From the NCBI RefSeq assembly GCF_013408825.1, contig NZ_JACCBZ010000007.1, positions 124,001 to 188,000 on the forward strand: 64,000 nt of DNA, given 5' to 3'. This document shows positions 50,937 through 59,484 of this stretch, one piece after another. The notes under the pieces are model-generated. The model made no database searches. It saw nothing but the letters and a program-made list of their open reading frames with translations, and was not told where the DNA came from. The position numbers were made by a program, and so were the translations under genes. Every line of letters begins with the position of its first letter. The stretch's first letter is position 1. The stretch is from Mucilaginibacter tundrae. Lineage in GTDB: Bacteria; Bacteroidota; Bacteroidia; Sphingobacteriales; Sphingobacteriaceae.

Positions 50937-52001
50937 CTATTGGTATTGTATATAAATAGGGTAAGGCTTGTATTTTAAAACTTCCTGCGGAGTTAGCATG
51001 TGGTGTGGTGCCTTTTTAATATCGTTTTTGTAAAATAATTTAAAGCCTGTGAATTGTACCGGCTCAGGATAAATAAAGTTACGGTAGGTGCCTGTTTTCA
51101 AATCAGGTTCGCCCCATCCATCCATGTTCATTACAAATTGTATCTCTTTATGTAATTTAATCTCTTTGTAATTGGTTACCATCTTCCTTGTAAAACGGTG
51201 TACGATTAGAATTTTTGGAGGCAAGTTATACTTACGAACTACTTTAGCTAAATAATCAGATACATAGTTAATATCAGCTGCGTCAAAAGTGCCAATTTTT
51301 CTACCCGGCAAAGTTCCGTCTTTCATGGAGAATTCAGGATCGATACCAATATGTACTTGTGGCATTTCAATGTATTTTTCTAATAAAGGCAACTCAGCAC
51401 GAATATTACTTAATGATACCTGGATGTCTAAAAACACAATAGCATGTGCTTTTTTAGCCAGGTACAATACAGTATCAATCTGTTTAAATGGCATGCGGTG
51501 GCGATACATATGATCTTTACCCGGATCGCCGCTGGCAACAACAGCTATATAATGCAAAGCAGGTTGGACCGGCGTTGACGGATCAGCTTTTTGCCATTCT
51601 TGTACTGCCTGGTGTAAACGGGCGAGCATTTCATTTGGCGGAAGCTCGCCTAAAATCCCCATCTTTTTTGAGTATAAGTTACCATAATAGGCAACTACGC
51701 GCTTAAACGGTAAAATTGCACCTGGCAAAGGGTAAGGCGCATTTTTAACCGGCCATCTGCCAGTGGTATCGCCATGGGCAAGTTTTTTCATTAACGAATC
51801 GTACAGCTTTTTATTAAGCGGAGGATAGGTTACGTGGTTGATTACGGTGTCGGTTTTAGTAGTAGTAATAGTTGTAACTGCTGTTTTCTCTGCAGTTTTA
51901 CCCGCATCTTTTGCCGCAGTGCTGCTTTGGCTACAATTGGTAAAGAATATTAAAGGCAACAGTAGAAAGGTGGCAGAAAAAATAATGTTTTTCAATTTCA
52001 T
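50937..52001 (-). CDS. Lipoprotein of unknown function, TIM-barrel-like
   Basis: 354 residues. The lipoprotein signal ends in FFTNCSQSS (Cys23), followed by a Thr/Lys-rich linker to ~residue 60. The globular part has evenly spaced hydrophobic strands ending in acidic or polar residues: RVVAYYGN, LHYIAVVASGDP, AIVFLDIQV, VHIGIDPEFSM, KILIVHRF and IQFVMNMDGWG. That pattern suggests a TIM barrel with possible catalytic Asp and Glu, as in glycosidases. I do not recognise a family and do not assign an activity. It is monocistronic with a strong terminator. Confidence 0.7.
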   Translation of the reverse strand: MKLKNIIFSATFLLLPLIFFTNCSQSSTAAKDAGKTAEKTAVTTITTTKTDTVINHVTYPPLNKKLYDSLMKKLAHGDTTGRWPVKNAPYPLPGAILPFKRVVAYYGNLYSKKMGILGELPPNEMLARLHQAVQEWQKADPSTPVQPALHYIAVVASGDPGKDHMYRHRMPFKQIDTVLYLAKKAHAIVFLDIQVSLSNIRAELPLLEKYIEMPQVHIGIDPEFSMKDGTLPGRKIGTFDAADINYVSDYLAKVVRKYNLPPKILIVHRFTRKMVTNYKEIKLHKEIQFVMNMDGWGEPDLKTGTYRNFIYPEPVQFTGFKLFYKNDIKKAPHHMLTPQEVLKYKPYPIYIQYQ

Positions 52002-52121
52002 AAAAACGCGGGTAATGTATAAATAGCTAATTGTAATGTTGTTATATATTATTCATGTTATGATTTATGGGTCATAATAAAAATAATACTATCGTGTAAA
52101 TATAAATTTTTAACGGGCTAA

Positions 52122-53009
52122 TTAATTTTTATTTTTATAAAACTTGCCGAACACTCCTAATGGCAGTTTTGGGCCCGATGTTGCCTGCAGATATAATTCG
52201 CCAATCTCAAGGTTTTCTACCTTAGGATAAGCGCTTTTGATAAGGTTCTCAATGATGACAGCGGAGAACCCAAGCGAGTAAGTATTCAATATTAAGAAAT
52301 GTTCTTCCGGATCCAGCAGTTCCACAACATCATGCATCATTTCGTTGATATGATCTTCCAGCTTCCATTTTTCACCATTAGGGCCATGGCCGTAAGCGGG
52401 TGGGTCAAGGATGATACCGTTATATTTTTTGCCGCGCTTTAATTCACGTTTTACAAACTTCAAGGCGTCCTCAACTACCCAACGGATATTTTTGATGCCT
52501 GATATTTCCTGGTTTTCATTTGCCCACGTAACTACCTGTTTAATAGAATCAACGTGAGTAGTATCAGCACCGGCAGCGGCAGCTATTAACGATGCACCAC
52601 CTGTATAGGCAAATAAATTAAGCACTTTTGGCTCAGGCGTTTTAAACTGCTTAATATTTTTAGATATATAATCCCAATTAACCGCCTGCTCGGGAAAAAT
52701 GCCCAAATGCTTAAACGATGTCATTGCTAATCTGAATTTTATAGCGGCTTCTTTATTTTTATATTCGATATGCCAGCGATCAGGGATGTTAGGATTTTTC
52801 TTAACCCAATCGCCCGATGTGGCAGAGCGGCCTTTAAATTTGATATGGTGTAGCCGTTGCCATTCACTTGCAGGCAAAGCTTTGCTCCAAACTGCTTGTG
52901 GTTCGGGGCGAATTAATATTACGGCACCAAAACGCTCCAGTTTTTCAAAATCGCCGCAATCAATCAGCTCGTAATCTTTCCAGTGCGTAGGTGTGAGGAG
53001 TTGAATCAT
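52122..53009 (-). CDS. RlmI-like rRNA/class I SAM methyltransferase
   Basis: 295 residues of the Methyltrans_SAM family (PF10672). SAM-binding motif is VLNLFAYTGGASL (~130-142), followed by THVDSIKQVVTWANEN and the catalytic-region NGIILDPPAYGHGPNGEKW. Relatives modify 23S rRNA cytosine (RlmI, RlmK), but this protein lacks a clear PUA domain at the N-terminus, so the target is uncertain. A dispersed repeat lies between its start and the MlaF gene stop. Confidence 0.85.
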   Translation of the reverse strand: MIQLLTPTHWKDYELIDCGDFEKLERFGAVILIRPEPQAVWSKALPASEWQRLHHIKFKGRSATSGDWVKKNPNIPDRWHIEYKNKEAAIKFRLAMTSFKHLGIFPEQAVNWDYISKNIKQFKTPEPKVLNLFAYTGGASLIAAAAGADTTHVDSIKQVVTWANENQEISGIKNIRWVVEDALKFVKRELKRGKKYNGIILDPPAYGHGPNGEKWKLEDHINEMMHDVVELLDPEEHFLILNTYSLGFSAVIIENLIKSAYPKVENLEIGELYLQATSGPKLPLGVFGKFYKNKN

Positions 53010-53018
53010 TAGTGGAAA

Positions 53019-53103
53019 GATTGGTGTTTGGAGATTAAAGATTAGTAATTAAAGCGCAAATATACAGGTCTTCTGGCTAATCTCTAATCCAAATTAACTA
53101 ATC
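53019..53103. repeat. GATTAG-rich imperfect inverted repeat
   Basis: GATTGG...AAAGATTAG (53019-53045) pairs imperfectly (19 of 27) with CTAATCTCTAATCC...CTAATC (53077-53103). It is built from short words, like the arms within ispG at 60400, and ends one base before the next stop codon. Confidence 0.5.
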
Positions 53104-53104
53104 G

Positions 53105-53857
53105 CTATAATCTCGCCTTCGCTGCCCGCATAAATTTACTGGCGAATACGAAGTCATTTAGTTCTTTGTTATCAGTATGAGCAATTTCGTCTTTGGTGCC
53201 CTCCCACCATTTTTTACCTTGATGTAAAAAAATGATATGATCTCCTATACCCATTACCGAATTCATGTCATGCGTTACAATTACGGTAGTTATCTGGTAT
53301 TCTTCAGTTAGTTCATTGATCAATTCATCAATCAAAATAGATGTTTTTGGGTCGAGACCCGAGTTGGGCTCATCCACAAACAAATACTTTGGTTGCATGG
53401 ATATAGCGCGGGCAATACCCACGCGCTTCTTCATCCCGCCAGATAATTCAGAAGGATATAATTTGTTTTTACCTTTAAGGTTAACACGCTCTAAGCAAAA
53501 ATTAGCACGATCAAGTTTTTCTGCATGGGTGCGATCGGTGAACAGGTTTAAAGGGAACATGATGTTTTCCTCAACCGTCATCGAATCAAACAAAGCCGAG
53601 TTTTGGAATAGCATACCGATATGCGTACGAATAGGTACACGTTGCTCAAAATTCATTTGAGTAAAGTTCTCACCATCAAAAATAACATCGCCTTTTGTGG
53701 GTTCGTGCAGGCCAACAATGCATTTAAGTAAAGTGGTTTTTCCTGAACCTGAACCGCCAATGATGAGATTGTTTTTACCTGGTTTAAATTTCGCGCTTAT
53801 ACCTCTTAGTACATCATTATCGCCAAAAGTTTTAGTTATACCTTTTATCTCGATCAT
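53105..53857 (-). CDS. MlaF-like ABC transporter ATP-binding protein
   Basis: 250 residues from the ATG at 53855-53857; upstream codons overlap the MlaE gene. Walker A is GGSGSGKT (34-41), signature LSGGMKKRVGIARA, Walker B YLFVDEPNSGLD, switch His in VTHDM. The sequence falls in the Mla/Ttg2 group that powers phospholipid transport between membranes. The permease gene overlaps by four bases (ATGA). The substrate-binding MlaD gene is not next to it. Confidence 0.9.
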   Translation of the reverse strand: MIEIKGITKTFGDNDVLRGISAKFKPGKNNLIIGGSGSGKTTLLKCIVGLHEPTKGDVIFDGENFTQMNFEQRVPIRTHIGMLFQNSALFDSMTVEENIMFPLNLFTDRTHAEKLDRANFCLERVNLKGKNKLYPSELSGGMKKRVGIARAISMQPKYLFVDEPNSGLDPKTSILIDELINELTEEYQITTVIVTHDMNSVMGIGDHIIFLHQGKKWWEGTKDEIAHTDNKELNDFVFASKFMRAAKARL

Positions 53858-54585
53858 AGCATTAAACGTGTTATAACCAGATCGGCAAATAAAACCATAA
53901 CGCAACTATATACAACGCCTCGTGTAGCGGACTGCCCAACTTCCAAAGCACCACCCGAGGTATAAAAACCCTGGTAAGCACATATAGAGGTAATGATGAA
54001 TCCAAATACTATTGCTTTAACTATGGCAACCCTAATGGTTAAACCCTCAAAGCCTTCATGAACACCGCTAAGATAATCAGCAGGAGAAACGTCACCTGAA
54101 ACTACACAAGCAAGCCATCCTCCGAAAATTCCTAATGCGATAGATGCGATAACCAATATAGGGAACATGGTAACACCCGCTATAATTTTAGGCGATATTA
54201 AATATCCCGGCGCATTTACGCCCATTATTTCCAAAGCGTCAATTTGTTCGGTAACACGCATGGTGCCAATCTGTGATGCCATGCTGGAACCCACACGACC
54301 CGCCAATACCAGTGAGGATATGGTAGGACTGAATTCTAATATAGTTGAGTCGCGGGCGATACTACCTGCAATGCTGCGCGGCACTAACGGACTTGACAAT
54401 TGGAATGCCACTTGAATGGTAGTTGCCGCCCCGATAAATACCGAAATGATAGATATAATGCCCAGCGAACCCACCCCTACAGAAACCATCTCGCGCATTA
54501 CTTCGGCCCAATAAACGCTAAATTTTTCAGGCTTCCTGAAACTTAAACGTAGTAAGAGTATATATTTTCCTAAGCTATGAAACAT
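53854..54585 (-). CDS. MlaE-like ABC permease
   Basis: 243 residues with about five to six membrane helices and the MlaE signature (GLVLAGRVGSSMASQIGTM-like SLVLAGRVGSSMASQ followed by EQIDALEIMGVN). It pairs with the MlaF-like ATPase to move phospholipids and keep outer-membrane asymmetry. Both start and stop are overlapped or coupled with the ATPase gene. The 121-base spacer upstream is AT-rich with no clear box. Confidence 0.9.
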   Translation of the reverse strand: MFHSLGKYILLLRLSFRKPEKFSVYWAEVMREMVSVGVGSLGIISIISVFIGAATTIQVAFQLSSPLVPRSIAGSIARDSTILEFSPTISSLVLAGRVGSSMASQIGTMRVTEQIDALEIMGVNAPGYLISPKIIAGVTMFPILVIASIALGIFGGWLACVVSGDVSPADYLSGVHEGFEGLTIRVAIVKAIVFGFIITSICAYQGFYTSGGALEVGQSATRGVVYSCVMVLFADLVITRLML

Positions 54586-54706
54586 GTAGAAATTAAAAAT
54601 CCGTTAAAAATAAGCTTATTTTCTTTTAACAAACTTGGAAATCCTTAAATAGTTTAAAAAGAAGGATTGTTGAGATAAAAATGACTTAATCTACACAAGA
54701 TTAACT

Positions 54707-55009
54707 TTAGCATTTATAAAATGCTACTAAAGCGAGCGTAAACAGCAAGTAAAAAAAGAATAAATAAATTTTGTAGGACGTTTTGAGGTTAAGGGCTTTT
54801 TGTTTCAAATCAGCATCGTTATTTATATTGGAAAGTGCCTCATTAATCCTTTTTAAAGATATATTCTTGTTTGATTTTATAAGCCCCAATTGACAGAGAT
54901 CACTATAATGCCAAATATTATAAGCATATATTGCCATTGTGGTAATTAAAATACAGGAGAGAAGTATTGTCATTTGAAGTACCTTTAAGCAAATATAGTT
55001 TTTTGGCAT
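54707..55009 (-). CDS. Small membrane protein, unknown
   Basis: About 100 residues from the ATG at 55007-55009; a GTG at 55034-55036 would add nine. Two hydrophobic helices (LQMTILLSCILITTMAIYAY and IYLFFFYLLFTLALVAFY) flank a charged, Asn- and Lys-rich region (~45-75) with coiled-coil character. I recognise no family. High AT content compared with neighbours suggests a lineage-specific or acquired gene. Confidence 0.5.
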   Translation of the reverse strand: MPKNYICLKVLQMTILLSCILITTMAIYAYNIWHYSDLCQLGLIKSNKNISLKRINEALSNINNDADLKQKALNLKTSYKIYLFFFYLLFTLALVAFYKC

Positions 55010-55111
55010 GTATTCATGTAATGTGCTTTTATTCACCGCTAATTATATGCGCTTTACCGACTTTTTAAATCGCTTTGCCAAAAGCTATAATTAAGCTTGT
55101 ATAATCCATAT

Positions 55112-55119
55112 TACATTTG
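55112..55119 (+). promoter_or_regulatory. -7 box (TACATTTG) upstream of the SDR gene
   Basis: An exact TAnnTTTG match 36 bases before the ATG at 55156. A TTG at 55097 is too close to be a normal -33 element. Confidence 0.4.
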
Positions 55120-55155
55120 TAGTGTTATAACAAACCAAAGAATAAATTAATAAAA

Positions 55156-55860
55156 ATGAAGAACGCATTCATTACCGCAGCAACAAAAGGAATTGGCCGG
55201 GCAATTGCTATCGCGTTAGCAAAAGAAGGTATCAATGTAGCTGTTTGCGCTCGTGGTGAAAAGGCCCTTGCTGATTTTAAAGCCGAACTTAACCGCATCA
55301 ACCCGAATATTAAAATATTTACTGCCGCTACAGATGTAAGTGTAAAAGCCCAAATATTAAAGTTTGCAGCTGATGCCGAAAAGGAGCTTGGTGCAATCAA
55401 TATCGTTGTAAATAATGCAGGGATATATGAACCCTACAGTATTTTGGATGATGGTGAAGATACTTTCCAAAAAAGCATTAATACCAACCTTGCACCGGCT
55501 TATGAGTTGTATCGTTACTTCGGTAAAAAAATGATCGCGGCGGGTGAAGGGCACTTCTTTAACATCTGCTCGGTTGCTTCGCTAAACCCGGTGGTTGCTG
55601 CAGGCACTTACAGCGTAACAAAATTCGCGCTGCTTGGTCTAACAAAAGTAATGCGTTTGGAGTTGCAAGCTCACAATGTAAAGGTAACTGCCGTAATACC
55701 GGGCTCAACATTAACCAGTTCATGGGATGGCGTTGAAGTCGACAAAAATGTGATGGTAATGCCAGAGGATATTGCCTCGAGCTTAATAAATATCTACAAA
55801 ATGAGCCCGGGCGCCAATGTGGATGAAATAATAATAAAGCCGGTTAACGGCCAGGTTTAA
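55156..55860 (+). CDS. SDR-family oxidoreductase
   Basis: 234 residues, classical short-chain dehydrogenase. Cofactor motif is TAATKGIG (7-14), NNAG near 88-91, catalytic Ser in CSVASL and YSVTK (Tyr and Lys, ~155-159). Arg33 in CARGEKAL favours NADP(H). Substrate unknown; members next to envelope genes are often 3-ketoacyl reductase-like. It precedes the PspC gene by 22 bases and may be in the same operon. Confidence 0.88.
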   Translation: MKNAFITAATKGIGRAIAIALAKEGINVAVCARGEKALADFKAELNRINPNIKIFTAATDVSVKAQILKFAADAEKELGAINIVVNNAGIYEPYSILDDGEDTFQKSINTNLAPAYELYRYFGKKMIAAGEGHFFNICSVASLNPVVAAGTYSVTKFALLGLTKVMRLELQAHNVKVTAVIPGSTLTSSWDGVEVDKNVMVMPEDIASSLINIYKMSPGANVDEIIIKPVNGQV

Positions 55861-55882
55861 AAAAATTAATTATAAAACTAAA

Positions 55883-56437
55883 ATGGAAAAGAAATTATAT
55901 CGCGACCCTTACCACAAAATGATTGGTGGTGTTTGCGCCGGCTTAGCCGAATATTTGGACATGGACATTACAGTTGTCCGCTTGTTATTCGCGTTTGCAT
56001 TCTTTATTATGGGCGTGGGGCTTATCCCTTACATTATACTATGGATAGTATTGCCAAAAAAGTGTTATAACCCTTTTATTACCCCCTCAGACCCGGCAAC
56101 GGTTGATTATATAGTGCCGCCAGTAACATCAAATCTGCCGTTGGGGACTATCCCGCCAAAACAACGTTCAAACGCTGGATTAGTAATTGGCGTGGTGCTG
56201 ATATTTTTAGGCGGAGCCTATTTAATGCACGAATTTGATCTGATCCCCGATTTTCATATCCATCGCCTTTGGCCGTTATTTGTTATTGCTATAGGTATAG
56301 GTTTGATTCTTAAAGGTCAGCAAAAACAACCTTGGGAAGACCCTAACTGGCAGAAGCCTGCTAATGATATTCCGCAAGCGGAAGAGCCGACCTCTAATAC
56401 AACTAATCCATCAACTGACAACACACCAACCGTATAA
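55883..56437 (+). CDS. PspC-domain membrane protein
   Basis: 184 residues. The PspC domain fills the N-terminus (~3-60), LYRDPYHKMIGGVCAGLAEY followed by VVRLLFAFAFFIMGVGLIPYIILWIVLP. Two further helices form a LiaI-like region (~97-145: NAGLVIGVVLIFLGGAYL, HRLWPLFVIAIGIGLIL) before a Pro/Thr/Asn-rich tail. PspC proteins sense or stabilise the inner membrane under envelope stress. It is followed five bases later by the LiaF-like gene. Confidence 0.88.
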   Translation: MEKKLYRDPYHKMIGGVCAGLAEYLDMDITVVRLLFAFAFFIMGVGLIPYIILWIVLPKKCYNPFITPSDPATVDYIVPPVTSNLPLGTIPPKQRSNAGLVIGVVLIFLGGAYLMHEFDLIPDFHIHRLWPLFVIAIGIGLILKGQQKQPWEDPNWQKPANDIPQAEEPTSNTTNPSTDNTPTV

Positions 56438-56442
56438 ATATC

Positions 56443-57450
56443 ATGAAAAACGATAAATTTATTCCAGGACTCGTCCTGGTACTTATAGGCCTCGCTTTCC
56501 TGCTCGATAATTTTGGATATATCAATTTCCACTGGAGTAATATATTTCATTTGTGGCCAATATTTTTGATCATTGCCGGTGTTAACCTGGTGTTTGCACA
56601 TAATAATACCCCAATCGCGTATGCCGCAAAAATTGGTGTTATTATACTCGGTTTCGGTTTGTTACTGTTTGGCAATTTTGGCGACAGGTTTAACTGGCCA
56701 TACAACTACACATGGCACAGTGGTCATAACCATAATCATGACAATAATGATAGTGATGACGATGATGATGACGACGATGATGACACAACGGGTGTAAAAG
56801 GCATAGTGAAGATAGAAGGCAACAGCAACTTTAATGTGCCGTTTACTGCTGATGCTAAAACTGCGGAATTACATATTAGCGGTGGCGGTACCCAATATAA
56901 TTTAACCGATACTACTGATCAGTTATTTAAGGCTGATACTAAAGAGCACTTTAACAGCTACGAGCTTTCACACTCAAATAGTGGCTCAAATTATGTGCTT
57001 AACTTTGATATGAAAGAGAAACATGGTGGTCATTTTAACTGGGGAAATGATGATAACAAAAACGCCGTGAACTTTAAATTAAATAGTAGCCCGATCTGGA
57101 GTATTTATGTAGAAGCAGGAGCAGCAGGTTTGGACTTTGATTTAAGTAAATACAAAGTTCAAAAAATTAAATTAAGCGGCGGCGCGGCATCTTTCAAGGT
57201 TAAGCTGGGCGAACCTTTGGCCACTACTGATATAGAAGTTTCAACAGGCATGGCAAGTGTAAATATCAATATCCCGCAAAATGCTGCCTGCGAAATCGAA
57301 ACTGATTCAGGTTTGTCCTCTAACAACTTTGATGGTTTTACAAAAACAAGCGATGGTAATTACCAAACTCCGGGCTTTGCATCCGCTAAAAACAAGATAC
57401 ATATTAATATAAGCGGGGGCATGTCAGACTTTAAGGTGAACAGGTATTAA
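56443..57450 (+). CDS. LiaF-like envelope-stress protein with His/Asp-rich tract
   Basis: 335 residues. Three to four helices in the first ~80 residues (FIPGLVLVLIGLAFLLDNFG, HLWPIFLIIAGVNLVF, IGVIILGFGLLLF) belong to the LiaI/LiaF-like membrane module. A low-complexity stretch follows: WHSGHNHNHDNNDS then ten Asp (residues ~91-114, DNA 56713-56784). The rest (~120-335) is a repetitive beta-solenoid-like toastrack domain ending HINISGGMSDFKVNRY. The tract could bind divalent metal or be a spacer; function is inferred from family only. Confidence 0.82.
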   Translation: MKNDKFIPGLVLVLIGLAFLLDNFGYINFHWSNIFHLWPIFLIIAGVNLVFAHNNTPIAYAAKIGVIILGFGLLLFGNFGDRFNWPYNYTWHSGHNHNHDNNDSDDDDDDDDDDTTGVKGIVKIEGNSNFNVPFTADAKTAELHISGGGTQYNLTDTTDQLFKADTKEHFNSYELSHSNSGSNYVLNFDMKEKHGGHFNWGNDDNKNAVNFKLNSSPIWSIYVEAGAAGLDFDLSKYKVQKIKLSGGAASFKVKLGEPLATTDIEVSTGMASVNINIPQNAACEIETDSGLSSNNFDGFTKTSDGNYQTPGFASAKNKIHINISGGMSDFKVNRY

Positions 57451-57451
57451 T

Positions 57452-58075
57452 ATGCCGGATAATGTTTCGGCGACCAAATACCTGCTGGTGATAAACGGTA
57501 AACCCGAGGGCCCGTTTAGTATAGATGAATTAAAACAGCGCAAAATCAAACCGACTGATTTTGTAAGATCACACACTATGGATGATTACCAAGAAGCTCA
57601 TGAAGTTGAAGAACTTCGTGGGCTTCTTGGCTTTAGCAAACAACACCTCGCCCCGCAATACTTTGCCGGGTTTGACCAACGCTGGATGGCATCCGCCTTG
57701 GATTGGTTCATGGTATCGCTGGTAGTTATATTTTTCGGGGTGATTGCATTACTATTTACGTCTAAAAAGTCAACGCAAATGGTAATTGCTTTAAGCGTGT
57801 TAGCCGTAATCCCAATAGTGAACTTAGTTTACCACATTGTAATGGAAGCATCCGCTAAACAAGGCACTTATGGTAAGCAGATCCTTAAAATAAAAGTCAC
57901 CGACTTGCTGGGTGAAAGGATCGGGTTTGCGCAATCCTTCGGTAGGAATTTGGCGAAGATATTATCATTGCTAACTTTATTTATTGGCTATCTATATAAC
58001 TTTTTTAACAGCAGGCAGCAATGTTTGCATGATGTAGTGGCAGGGACTTTGGTGATTAAGGATAGGTTGATATGA
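57452..58075 (+). CDS. GYF_2 plus RDD-family membrane protein
   Basis: 207 residues. The N-terminal GYF_2 domain (~7-60: YLLVINGKPEGPFSIDELKQ) is followed by an RDD domain with three to four helices: QRWMASALDWFMVSL, LVYHIVMEASAKQGTYGKQI and the CLHDVVAGTLVI end. The charged Arg/Asp/Asp signature lies at the helix starts. RDD proteins are inner-membrane proteins, some thought to be transporters. It starts one base after the LiaF-like stop, completing a three-gene envelope operon. Confidence 0.85.
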   Translation: MPDNVSATKYLLVINGKPEGPFSIDELKQRKIKPTDFVRSHTMDDYQEAHEVEELRGLLGFSKQHLAPQYFAGFDQRWMASALDWFMVSLVVIFFGVIALLFTSKKSTQMVIALSVLAVIPIVNLVYHIVMEASAKQGTYGKQILKIKVTDLLGERIGFAQSFGRNLAKILSLLTLFIGYLYNFFNSRQQCLHDVVAGTLVIKDRLI

Positions 58076-58151
58076 TCTATTTTTATCCTTCAATTTACGA
58101 AAATAAGTTAGTTGAATTAGCAAGAATATAAACTTGCCACAACTTAATGTT

Positions 58152-59336
58152 CTATTGCCCAAAGTCAACAATCTGTTTGTCGATAGGTAGCTCATTGATA
58201 TGCATCTCGGTAAAACCATTTCCTTTGGAATTTAAACGATAGCGGTTTATCAAATAAGGTATCCCTTCTCCGAAAAGCAACTTGGAGGAATTAGTAACCT
58301 CAAAATGTAGATGTGGCTCACGTGCATCCCCTGAGGCGCCTATACAAGCTAATAGTTGTCCTTTATGTACCCGATCCCCTGCCTTTACACGCAAACTCCC
58401 GGGCTGTAAGTGCATATAGTAGGCGAAGTGGCCATTGCCAAGGTCAATAGTGATATTGTTTCCTGGAAGTGTTTTGAAAGTTAGTGGTATAGCAGGGTGA
58501 AATGCCTCGCCGTGGCCAGGAATATTATTGGGCAAGCCATCTTTAACCCTGATCACAAGGCCATCCGCAACTGCAAATACTTTTTCGCCATAACAGAAGT
58601 AGGAATGAACATTACGCGGATTGCCTGAAAAAGACACGCTATCCTTTACTTTTTTCCAATCGATAGCGTACCGCCGCGAATTTATAGCACGCCCTTCAAG
58701 AATAACCACCCCGCGCCGGTGATGATTGTCTGCATCATTGCTGGGGCCATCAGCTGCAATCCAGTTTGCACCTTTTACAGGGGATGCAAGCACTTGCAAC
58801 TTATTATTGTGTGTCGAAATTATCGCTCCATCCAGTGAGTCGGTTTCTGTTATTATCCGGTGTATTATTTTACCCGGAAAAGGCTTTTTGCGGTCTGTTA
58901 TCACTTCCATGAAAACTATTGTAGTTTGACCTCCGGCAATAGTTAGTTTTTTAGCCGGGCCTGCTTCATTTGGGCCTAAAGGTTGGAGCATGGTTTGTAA
59001 TTGCGTAATATTAAATGTTGCAACTGGGTGTATACTTTTTCTATCTGCGTCAAGTAATTCTATACGTTTCAAGTCTACAGGTGAGGAACTGAAGTTTGTC
59101 AGATATAACTCGTATATCAGGTAGGAATTTGAACCGCTGGGAAAAGCAGTCGGATCAAAAGGCACGTGCATCTCCAATTGTAATGGAAAAGAAAAAGATT
59201 TTACAGGAGCATTTTTATGCGAAGAAGATGAAGTTTGGGCTGTTAATTGTTGTAATTGCACCAGGGTAAAAAATATCCCAATAAAAAAAGAAGCTTGCGG
59301 ATTAGATATCTTCATGGTTTTAATAGTCTTAACCAT
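58152..59336 (-). CDS. Secreted M23-family metallopeptidase
   Basis: 394 residues from the ATG at 59334-59336; a second ATG at 59313-59315 gives a cleaner signal peptide (MKISNPQASFF, cleavage near LTAQT) and may be used. An Ig-like region (~45-180) precedes the peptidase domain. Zinc-ligand regions are DNHHRRGVVI, YAIDWKK and the classical EPHLHFEVTN. M23 enzymes cut peptidoglycan cross-links; this variant has an N-terminal extension typical of LysM-free forms and could be regulatory. Confidence 0.85.
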   Translation of the reverse strand: MVKTIKTMKISNPQASFFIGIFFTLVQLQQLTAQTSSSSHKNAPVKSFSFPLQLEMHVPFDPTAFPSGSNSYLIYELYLTNFSSSPVDLKRIELLDADRKSIHPVATFNITQLQTMLQPLGPNEAGPAKKLTIAGGQTTIVFMEVITDRKKPFPGKIIHRIITETDSLDGAIISTHNNKLQVLASPVKGANWIAADGPSNDADNHHRRGVVILEGRAINSRRYAIDWKKVKDSVSFSGNPRNVHSYFCYGEKVFAVADGLVIRVKDGLPNNIPGHGEAFHPAIPLTFKTLPGNNITIDLGNGHFAYYMHLQPGSLRVKAGDRVHKGQLLACIGASGDAREPHLHFEVTNSSKLLFGEGIPYLINRYRLNSKGNGFTEMHINELPIDKQIVDFGQ

Positions 59337-59459
59337 TAGACACCAAAATATATTGAGGGTTACAGCTTCAAGATGCCTATTTGGTAATTATGTATTTATT
59401 GTTAACCTAAACTTTACAAGCATTAAACTATTCATTATTAAACCATAAAACCAATTTCG

Positions 59460-59467
59460 TATTTTTG
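59460..59467 (+). promoter_or_regulatory. -7 box (TATTTTTG) before ispG
   Basis: An exact TAnnTTTG match 17 bases before the ATG at 59485; no clear -33 TTTG is present at the right distance. Confidence 0.45.
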
Positions 59468-59484
59468 CATTATAAATTCCCTGC

